Shown: one piece after another, positions 6,485 through 13,361 of the stretch
Layout of the letters: the number at the start of each line of letters is the position of its first letter
Numbering within the stretch: position 1 is the stretch's first letter
Assembly: GCA_017439615.1 (NCBI GenBank)
Contig: JAFSIU010000023.1
Span: 1 to 16,047, forward strand
Length of the DNA: 16,047 nucleotides
Direction: 5' to 3'
From: Bacillota bacterium
Lineage (GTDB): Bacteria > Bacillota > Dehalobacteriia > UBA4068
Notes under the pieces: model-generated
What the model was told of the DNA's origin: nothing
Seen by the model: only the letters and a program-made list of their open reading frames with translations
Databases searched by the model: none
Position numbers and translations under genes: made by a program

Positions 6485-7903
6485 ATGAAATATGAACTCG
6501 TCATCGGCCTTGAAACACATGTCGAATTGAATACAAAATCAAAAATTTTCTGTTCCTGCGGCGGACATGGTACAGGCTCTGAGCCCAATGATTGTGTTTG
6601 CCCCGCTTGCTCCGGTATGCCCGGCATGCTGCCTGTTATGAACAAGCGTGTTGTTGAGCTCGCTGTGATGGCAGGTCTGATGCTGAATTGCAATATCAAT
6701 CGCTATACCACCTTTGACAAAAAGAATTATTATTATCCCGATTTGCCCTGTGCTTATCAGATCACACAGCTCAATCATCCCATTTGCACCGATGGCTGTG
6801 TAAGCTTAAAGACCTCCGAAGGAACACGCGATATCCGCATCAAGCAGATACACATGGAAGAGGATGCAGGCAAGCTCGTTCACGGCGGTAAATACTCCTA
6901 TGTCGATTTCAACCGCACCAGCGTTCCGCTGATTGAAATCGTTACACAGCCTGATTTTCGCAGTGCTGAAGAGGTTGTGGCATATCTGACCAAGCTGAGA
7001 TCCATGTTCATCTCCGGCGGTATTTCCGAATGTATTGAGGGTGCTATGCGCTGCGATGTCAATATTTCCGTTCGTCCCGAGGGCTCTGCGGAATTCGGTG
7101 TCCGCAGCGAGATCAAGAATATGAGCTCCTTCGAAGCAATTGATCGTGCAATCCGCTATGAATATCAGCGTCATGTCAATGCTTTGGAATTCGAGACTGA
7201 GGAATTGGTGCAGGAGACCAGACGCTTTGATGAGGTCAGCGGCAAGACCTTTGCAATGCGCAATAAGGAAACCGAGGCAGATTATCGCTATTTCCCCGAT
7301 GCCAATCTTATGCCCATCATAATTAATGATGAATGGCTCGAACAGATCAAGGCTGCCAAACCCGATACTGTTGATGAAAAAGCAGAGCAATATCGCCTGG
7401 CAGGCATTTCCGAAAAGGAAATCGAAATGCTGATGTCCAATCACAATATCTCCCGCTTCCTCGATGAGACAGTCGCACTCGGCTGCAATCTCAAGGACGC
7501 GGCAGCATGGATATTGACTGATTGTGCAGGTATTCTGCGCAAGGACGGCAAGACCTTTGCAGATCTTGCTATCGCTCCCGAAAAGCTTGCTGCTATCATC
7601 AAAATGGTTGATGAAGGCAAAATCAACAGAGGTGTCGGTAAGAAGATATTGGTAGCAGTTGTTGAAAGTGATGTCGATCCTGTTGCCTATTGCAAGGAAA
7701 ACGGACTTGATCAGAAGGCAGACACTTCCACGATCGAAGCTGTTATCGACAAGGTTCTGGCTGCCAATGCTCAGGCTATCGAGGATTATAAAAACGGCAA
7801 GACCAAAGCAAAGCAGGCTTTGTTCGGTGCTTGCATGAAAGAGCTCAGAGGAACTGCTGATCCTGCTTTGATCAGTGAGCTTCTTGAGAACAAATTAGGT
7901 TAA
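6485..7903 (+). CDS. gatB: Aspartyl/glutamyl-tRNA amidotransferase subunit B
   Basis: The 472-residue product has the normal GatB length. GatB activates the side chain of Asp on tRNA-Asn (or Glu on tRNA-Gln) with ATP and amidates it with ammonia. Seen here are GLETHVEL with the metal-site His near residue 11, paired cysteines CSC and CPAC that suit the zinc site of many bacterial GatB proteins, the KKNYYYPDLPCAYQITQ segment, IHMEEDAGKLVH, DFNRTSVPLIEIV, and R-FD-ETRRFDE followed by KETEADYRYFPD. The C-terminal YqeY-like tRNA-binding tail ends with NGKTKAKQALFG and ADPALISELL. Nothing catalytic looks damaged, unlike its partner GatA. The start is set by GGAGG at 6471-6475, 9 bases upstream, and lies one base after the gatA stop, implying translational coupling. 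Synonymous names are Asp-tRNA(Asn) or Glu-tRNA(Gln) amidotransferase B. Confidence 0.96.
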   Translation: MKYELVIGLETHVELNTKSKIFCSCGGHGTGSEPNDCVCPACSGMPGMLPVMNKRVVELAVMAGLMLNCNINRYTTFDKKNYYYPDLPCAYQITQLNHPICTDGCVSLKTSEGTRDIRIKQIHMEEDAGKLVHGGKYSYVDFNRTSVPLIEIVTQPDFRSAEEVVAYLTKLRSMFISGGISECIEGAMRCDVNISVRPEGSAEFGVRSEIKNMSSFEAIDRAIRYEYQRHVNALEFETEELVQETRRFDEVSGKTFAMRNKETEADYRYFPDANLMPIIINDEWLEQIKAAKPDTVDEKAEQYRLAGISEKEIEMLMSNHNISRFLDETVALGCNLKDAAAWILTDCAGILRKDGKTFADLAIAPEKLAAIIKMVDEGKINRGVGKKILVAVVESDVDPVAYCKENGLDQKADTSTIEAVIDKVLAANAQAIEDYKNGKTKAKQALFGACMKELRGTADPALISELLENKLG

Positions 7904-7923
7904 ACTCAGAAAATAGAATAAGA

Positions 7924-7962
7924 ATAACGGCAAGGTGAAAACCTTGCCGTTATTTTTCTTTG
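7924..7962 (+). terminator. Operon terminator after gatB, possibly bidirectional
   Basis: Perfect 13-base arms ATAACGGCAAGGT (7924-7936) and its complement (7941-7953) enclose a GAAA loop and are followed by a T-rich tract. The convergent ATPase gene ends at 7984, and on its strand the hairpin is followed by a weaker T-rich stretch, so it may serve both. Confidence 0.9.
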
Positions 7963-7983
7963 TGAAACTGTTGTATGAAATTA

Positions 7984-10556
7984 TTAATCAGCTTTGTGCA
8001 GGACAGATTCACGGAAGACACGCAGAAGCTGTGTGAGCAGGAAGGGTGCGGCTGCGAGTCCTGCAATCATCAGCAGCTGACTTGTATCGAGGGCAACAAC
8101 CTCCATTATTCCTTGCATAAAAGGCAGGAAGAGTGCTGCTGCCAGCAGAACAGCACCTGTCAAAAAGGCATAAATGCTGTTTTTGTTAGTGAGAAGACCA
8201 AGTCTGAAAAGTGATTCATTGCCGCGGCAATCAAAGCCCTCGAAGAGTCTGCCGAGGCAAAGTGTGGCAAAGGCAAAAGTTGCGGCAGCGCCATCGCTGA
8301 TGGCAAGACCCTGAAAATAAGCGAATAGGGTTACGGCAAAGAGCATCACACTGTGAATTCCGATATAGATGAGAGCTTCTTTATTGAGTATATTTTCGGA
8401 AAGCGGGCGTGGCTTGCGGTTGAGCACATTTTCATGCATTGGCTCGGAGGAAAGGGCAATGGCAGGAAGTGAATCTGTGAGCAGATTGATGAAAAGCAGA
8501 TGCACTGCATAAAAAGGCAGAGGCAGATTCATAAGCGCAGTAACAAGCACGGTCAGGATAGCTGCAGAATTGCCTGCAAGAAGGAATTTGACGGCGTTTT
8601 TGATATTATTATAGATGCTGCGGCCGCTTTCAACTGCTTTGATGATGGTGGCAAAATTGTCATCGGCAAGAATGACGGAGGCGGCATCCTTGGAAACTGC
8701 GGTGCCTGTGATACCCATAGCGATACCGATATCGGCTTTTTTGAGTGCGGGTGCATCATTAACACCATCACCTGTCATTGCTGTAACTGCCTCAAGCTGC
8801 TGCCAGTTTTCGACAATACGAATCTTATGTTCCGGAGAAACTCTGGCAAAAACGGATATTCTGGGCAGCTTTGCACGCAGCTCTTCATCGCTCATAGCTT
8901 CAAGCTCGGCACCTGAGAGGCAAAGATCTCCCTCCTGGAAAATGCCGATCTCTTTGGCGATGGCTGTTGCTGTCAGCTTGTGATCGCCTGTTATCATAAC
9001 GGGCTTGATACCCGCTCTGCGGCAGTTGGCAACTGCGGTATAGCTTTCTTTGCGGGGAGGGTCGGTCATTGCAGCAAGGCCGATGAAGATATAGTCGTTT
9101 TCATCATCAAAGCTTAACTGGAAATTATCAGCCTGCTTGCAGGCAAAGGCCAATACGCGCATACCTTGCTCGGAAAAACGCAGATTTTCGTTCAGGATTT
9201 GCTCTTTGTCGGCTTCTGTGAAATCGCGCAGGCTTTCACCGTTGACAATATATTTGATGCGGGGGAGAAGGGCATCGATGGCACCTTTGGTGAAAAGCAG
9301 TTTTTCGCCTTGGCATATATGCAGGGTGCTCATCAGCTTACGGGTGCTGTCGAAGGGCAATTCGTTTTCGCGCGGGAATTGCGCACGGAGCTGATTATAT
9401 TTTTCGGCACCGAGATACTCAGCCAAGGCAGTTTCGGTGGGATCACCGATGCTGCCCTTTTCATTGCATACAGCATCATTACAAAGCGCCATTGCTTTTT
9501 GCAGCAGGGGCATAGCTTCACTTTGCGCTGCAAAAAGCTCACGCACTGTCATTTTGTTCATGGTGAGAGTGCCTGTTTTGTCGGAGCAGATGACAGATAC
9601 ACAGCCAAGACCTTCAACTGCCTTCAAATCCTTGATTATGGCATTTTGTTTTGCCATTTTCTGTGTGCCGATAGCAAGGGAGATGGTGATAATGGAGCTC
9701 AGCGCTTCGGGAATGGCGGCAACTGCCAGAGCAACAGCAAACATGACCGCATCAAGAATGGGTTTGCCCTGAACGAAAACAGAGAGTGCAAGAATGAGAG
9801 CGCAGAGCACAAGCACACGATGGAAAGCCAGCGGCCGAATTTGTCAAGGCTGACCTGCAGCGGTGTTTTTTTGCGCTGAGCCTTGTTCATCATATCAGCG
9901 ATTTTGCCTATTTCTGTGTGCATACCGGTGGCTGTGACCAGCATAATACCTCTGCCGTTTTGCACGGTGGAGCCGGAATAAAGCATATTAAAGCGATCGC
10001 CGAGAGCAGCATCAGCAGCATCGATCGCGGCAATATGTTTTTCTATGGCAATTGCCTCGCCGGTGAGAGCGCTTTCATTTACGAGCAGGGTTGCAGCCTC
10101 AAGAATTCTGCCATCGGCAGGGACGATATCACCTGCTTCAATCAGTACGATATCTCCTTTGACGATATCAGCGGCGGTGATTATCTGTGTTTGACCATCG
10201 CGCAGAACTTTTGCAGTGGGGGAGGACATTGCCTGCAGAGAGTCAAGAGATTTTTGTGCTTTGAAATGCTGTACTGTGCCCAAAACTGCATTGAGTGTGA
10301 TGACGCACAGGATAACAATTGCGCTTTCGGCATTATTGGTGAGCATCGATAAAAAAGCAGCGCCGATGAGAATGATGATCATAAAATCGGCGAATTGTTC
10401 AAGAAAAACGCGCAGCACACCTTTGCGTTTTTCTTCTGTCAGGCTGTTGGCACCGTCTGCTGCCAAGCGCTTTTTGGCTTCGGATGTGCTCAATCCCTGC
10501 GGTGAAGCATTGAGAGTTTTCAATGCTTCTTCTGTGGACATCTGATGAAATTGCAT
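7984..10556 (-). pseudogene. P-type cation ATPase (Mn2+/Ca2+ type), broken by a one-base frameshift
   Basis: Two overlapping reverse frames make one ATPase when a single missing base near 9817 is restored (247 + 610 = 857 residues, normal for type II ATPases). The N-terminal part (from ATG 10556, with GGAAGG 9 bases upstream) has the cation-ATPase N-terminus, helices 1-2 and the actuator domain with LTGEA (usually TGES). The C-terminal part has IPEAL in helix 4, the phosphorylated Asp in SDKTGTLT (about 9582), KGAID, MITGDHKLTA, MTGDGVNDAPALKKAD and helix 6 NLLTDSLPAIAL, resembling Ca2+-pump type II enzymes. A manganese riboswitch in the leader suggests Mn2+ export, as for related riboswitch-controlled ATPases of lactococci and streptococci. 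All motifs are intact on both sides of the break, so the damage is either very recent or a sequence error. As written, translation gives a 285-residue fragment and no pump. Confidence 0.85.
9810..9824 (-). other. Frameshift site in the ATPase gene
   Basis: On the reverse strand the N-terminal frame reads LDKFGRWLSIV and then leaves the family pattern. One base added in ATCGTGTGCTTG would restore SIV-VLVLCALILALSVF, a normal helix 3. The local sequence is GTGTG, a short dinucleotide run, with no slippery heptamer I recognise. Confidence 0.8.
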
Positions 10557-10588
10557 ATAAAAACACCTTCCTTTTGCTGCAAAATAAA

Positions 10589-10626
10589 AAGACTTTTATT
10601 GCAGCTGAATTTGCAATAAAAGTCTT
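10589..10626 (-). terminator. Riboswitch-controlled terminator before the ATPase
   Basis: On the reverse strand a 15-base stem (arms 10626-10612 and 10603-10589, AAGACTTTTATTGCA and complement) is followed by TTTATTTT. The upstream arm includes the 3' strand of the riboswitch P1 helix, so the two structures exclude each other. Confidence 0.85.
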
Positions 10627-10735
10627 GCCTGCAAAAAGAAGGTTGATCTTTTGCCGCAGCAAGCGGGTGTTATCAAACACCGTACTGACGCCTGCATACA
10701 CATCGGAACCGATGCGGCTACTCCCTTTTATTAAT
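10612..10735 (-). ncRNA. yybP-ykoY manganese riboswitch
   Basis: On the reverse strand the leader begins with AATAAAAG (10732-10725) and runs into GGGAGTAGC. It ends with GGCAAGACTTTTATT (to 10615). These match the conserved 5' GGGGAGUAGC and 3' GCAAGACC ends of the yybP-ykoY class, and AATAAAAG pairs perfectly with CTTTTATT to form P1. Inside are hairpins CATCG/CGATG, GTGTT/AACAC and GCAAAAG/CTTTTTGC. Family members bind Mn2+ and commonly control Mn2+ exporters and P-type ATPases. Mn2+ binding should hold P1 together, deny the terminator its left arm and switch the ATPase on. Recognition rests on end motifs and gene context; I could not run a covariance search. Confidence 0.82.
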
Positions 10736-10739
10736 CTGT

Positions 10740-10769
10740 ATCTTAGCACTTAAGATGTTATAATGTCAA
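10740..10769 (-). promoter_or_regulatory. Promoter of the riboswitch-ATPase transcript
   Basis: On the reverse strand TTGACA (10769-10764) is followed after 18 bases by TAAGAT (10745-10740). The start would be near 10733, right at the first base of the riboswitch P1 helix. Confidence 0.6.
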
Positions 10770-10788
10770 GACTTCTATTGTTAAATTT

Positions 10789-10817
10789 TTGCAAAAGAAT
10801 CGGCTGCTTTCTATATT
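10789..10817 (+). promoter_or_regulatory. Candidate promoter for the phage structural genes
   Basis: TTGCAA (10789-10794), a 17-base spacer and TATATT (10812-10817) form a fair sigma-A-like site about 200 bases before the first phage gene. A second AT-rich -10-like TAATAT sits at 10911-10916 without a well-spaced -35. The remainder of 10557-11017 holds the ATPase leader and the hairpin at 10940; I see no gene in it. Confidence 0.4.
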
Positions 10818-10939
10818 ATGTCATTTTCGCTGCAGATTATTAAGCTTACAATATATCAGTTTTTGGCTATCTACAATAAAGAGTTGATAGAAATTTATTT
10901 AAAAATGTGGTAATATGATAGCATGAAAATTCATACAGA

Positions 10940-10984
10940 AAGCCTTATCTTCTTGCACCGAGGAGGATGGGGCTTTTTGTATTT
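10940..10984 (+). terminator. Terminator-like hairpin in the leader of the phage genes
   Basis: AAGCCTTATCTTCTT (10940-10954) pairs over 15 positions, five or so of them G-T wobbles, with AGGAGGATGGGGCTT (10961-10975) around a GCACCG loop. It is followed by a T-rich run. No plus-strand gene ends upstream, so it may act as an attenuator or mark the edge of the phage element. Confidence 0.55.
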
Positions 10985-11017
10985 TATATATCAAAATATG
11001 ATTTTAGGAGGAATTTT

Positions 11018-11404
11018 ATGAAAGCAAATGAAATTTTTACGCTTGCCCGTTCTTTTTTGGGTGAGAAAGCTGCGGCATATAGCAATACAGCCTTTGTTCC
11101 CAATTGGCTGAATCTGCTGCTGGCAGAGAGCCTGCCTTATGAGAATTCTGTTCGCAGGGCTGAGGGCAGGGAAGAATTGAAAGCTGCGCCGCAAATCACC
11201 TCATTGGAGGATGATATTGATTATACAGATGCGATAACAAAGGCGGCTTTGCCATATGGTCTGGCTTTCTTTTTTCATAATGAGGACGGTGAGAAATATC
11301 AGGCGCAGCTGATGCGCAATGCTTATATTTCCGGTCTGCGCAGTGCAGCTGTGATGACTGAGCAGGCGATTGAAGATGTTTATGGCGGTGATGCAGATGA
11401 GTGA
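11018..11404 (+). CDS. Small phage structural protein, possibly head-tail adaptor
   Basis: The 128-residue product starts at the ATG at 11018 with TAGGAGG about 7 bases upstream. The in-frame ATG at 10967 lies inside the hairpin and has its Shine-Dalgarno abutting it, so it is rejected. The centre reads SLEDDIDYTDAITKAALPYGLAFFF-HNEDGEKYQAQ. This is a pattern I associate with small adaptor or packaging-accessory proteins of siphophages and podophages, where a helical core ends in an acidic tail (DVYGGDADE). There is no signal peptide or membrane segment. It overlaps the following virion gene by 8 bases, as is usual for phage structural operons. The adaptor role is inferred from size, position and the ALPYGLA pattern, not from a firm family match. 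Confidence 0.55.
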   Translation: MKANEIFTLARSFLGEKAAAYSNTAFVPNWLNLLLAESLPYENSVRRAEGREELKAAPQITSLEDDIDYTDAITKAALPYGLAFFFHNEDGEKYQAQLMRNAYISGLRSAAVMTEQAIEDVYGGDADE

Positions 11405-13343
11405 TTATTGGCAGTTTCCTTCTGTTTCAGAAGGGGCAATTCGCAGCAAGCGCTATGAGCATTTTCGCGGTGTGGATTTTTCGGTCGATGCCTCGGCTGT
11501 CAGCGACAGCCGCAGTCCCGATGCGCTGAATTTGATTGCTGACAGCGGCGGTTTCCCTGAGAAAAGACTTGGTTGGCGTGTGCTGAAGGATGAAACCGAT
11601 GTGGAGAATATCAGACAATTTATTATCGAAAAGCCTGTGAATGGGCTTTTTTATTTTGGTGATGGCAAATTTGTTGCCCATGGCGGCAGCAAGCTTTATC
11701 TTTGGGACAAGCAGCAGGCACCGCAGCCTGTTTGTGATGAAAACGGAGTGCCTTATCAGATCAAAAATGCCAAAAGCTGTGCTTTCCTTTTTGAGAACAG
11801 GCTTTATCTTCTGACGGGTGAGGAATATCTCGTTTTTGACGGCGAAAGACTGAAGCCTGTTTATGAAGAGGCTTTTGTGCCGACAACCATGATTGCCGCC
11901 ACTCCTGCAGGTGTGGGTGAAAGATATCAATATGCCAATATGCTGACACCTAAGAGAAAGAATACTTTTGTTGCTGATGGGACAACTGCTCTTTATCAGC
12001 TTGACAGCAAGAATATTACTTCTGTTGAGGAGATTAAGGTGAATGGAGAGCTCTGCAGTGCTTTCACTTTTGATGCGGCAGCGGGTACGGTCAGTTTTGA
12101 AACAGCTCCCGCAGTGCCGGCTGTTCTTGGGATTCCCAATGTGGAGATAGTTTTCAGTGTCAGCGTGGAGGCTGCTTCCGGCAGCCGTTATGCCAATAAG
12201 AATATTGAAGATATCAGCCGCTGCACCATGGCGGCATATTATTTCAACCGTTTCTTTTTTGCAGGCAATTCCGAGCATCCTAATATCGATTATGCCTGTG
12301 AGCTTTATGACCCTGCATATTTCCCGACAACTGCATATACAGCAATCGGCAGCGACAAAACTGCTATCATGGGATATCTGAAGCTGGGTGATGCTATGGC
12401 AATCGTGAAGGAGGAAAGCACGGTCGATGCTGCAGTTTATCTGCGTACAGCGCAAATGGGAACGGATGATATCGAATTCCCTGTTGCTCAGGGTACTGCA
12501 GGTATCGGTGCTTTGGCGGAAGGCAGCTTTGCCAATCTTATGGATGATGCGCTGTTCCTTGGCCGCAACGGTGTTTATGCCGTGGCAACACAGTCTGTCA
12601 ATCTGCAGAAAACTGTTCAGCCGCGCAGCTCTTTGGTCAATGCCATGCTGGTGAAGGAAGCAGGGCTTGAAAATGCCAAGGCTGTTGTATGGAACGGATA
12701 CTATATGCTTTGTGTGAACGGGCATTGCTATCTTGCCGATTCCCGACAGAAAACAGCTTTTAATAATGTAACGGGGACATATGAATATGAATGGTTCTTC
12801 TGGGATAATTTTCCTGCCGCCTGTCTTTTGGAGCATTGCGGAGAGCTTTTCTTTGGGACTGCAGACGGCGAGATATGCATGCTGAACAGCGATATGAAGA
12901 CTGAGGTTGGCAATTGGCAGATGCAGGCTTTTGCTGATGATTATAAAATCGGCGGGGATAAAGCAAAAAAAGCTGCCATCAATGCCTATTGGACAACTCC
13001 CCGTGATGATGACGGCAGCTTCATGACATATAAAACTATGCTCAGAGCAGGCGGCGGACTTTATCTCAAGGCCTACACCCGTTCGGGTGTGAAGATATAT
13101 GTTATCACAGACAGTGATTTCGGCAGCAAGATCAAAGAGACAAAAGCAGGGATTTTTGATTTCAATGATATCGATTTTGAGCATTTCACTTTTAATACTT
13201 TACCGCAGAATGTGATTCCCTTCAATCACCGCAAGCGTAAATATAAAACGATTCAGTTCAGGATTCAGAATGATGAGCTGAATCAGGGTTTTGGCTTTTA
13301 TGCCATTGAAAGAAAATTTGTTACGGGCTCATTGGTGAAATAA
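11397..13343 (+). CDS. Phage virion protein, stabilisation/tail-hub-like, probable beta-propeller
   Basis: The ATG at 11397 (MSDYWQFPS) overlaps the preceding stop in ATGAGTGA, giving 648 residues; in-frame ATGs up to 27 bases upstream cannot be excluded. The N-terminus has RGVDFSVDASAVSDSRSPDALNL followed by GGFPEKRLGWRVL. That is the 'defined positions, unusual residues, known gene list, then RPG-like' opening seen in phage proteins related to P22 gp10-type stabilisation proteins. The rest is a series of short strand blocks with repeated aromatic-Gly patterns (GLFYFGDGKFVAHGG, LFENRLYLLTGEEYLVFDGE, YFNRFFFAGN, DALFLGRNGVYAV, ELFFGTADGEI), suggesting a beta-propeller. It sits between an adaptor-like gene and a tail fibre, which fits a neck, hub or stabilising role. 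Assignment to a named family is tentative. Cysteines are sparse and no export signal is present. Confidence 0.6.
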   Translation: MSDYWQFPSVSEGAIRSKRYEHFRGVDFSVDASAVSDSRSPDALNLIADSGGFPEKRLGWRVLKDETDVENIRQFIIEKPVNGLFYFGDGKFVAHGGSKLYLWDKQQAPQPVCDENGVPYQIKNAKSCAFLFENRLYLLTGEEYLVFDGERLKPVYEEAFVPTTMIAATPAGVGERYQYANMLTPKRKNTFVADGTTALYQLDSKNITSVEEIKVNGELCSAFTFDAAAGTVSFETAPAVPAVLGIPNVEIVFSVSVEAASGSRYANKNIEDISRCTMAAYYFNRFFFAGNSEHPNIDYACELYDPAYFPTTAYTAIGSDKTAIMGYLKLGDAMAIVKEESTVDAAVYLRTAQMGTDDIEFPVAQGTAGIGALAEGSFANLMDDALFLGRNGVYAVATQSVNLQKTVQPRSSLVNAMLVKEAGLENAKAVVWNGYYMLCVNGHCYLADSRQKTAFNNVTGTYEYEWFFWDNFPAACLLEHCGELFFGTADGEICMLNSDMKTEVGNWQMQAFADDYKIGGDKAKKAAINAYWTTPRDDDGSFMTYKTMLRAGGGLYLKAYTRSGVKIYVITDSDFGSKIKETKAGIFDFNDIDFEHFTFNTLPQNVIPFNHRKRKYKTIQFRIQNDELNQGFGFYAIERKFVTGSLVK

Positions 13344-13361
13344 CCCGAGAAAGGAGAAAAA

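Noticed and set aside
11427..13184. 585-codon open frame on the reverse strand of the virion gene
   Set aside because: Composition is odd (rich in Cys, His, Ile) with no motif, and it mirrors the codon pattern of the plus-strand gene.
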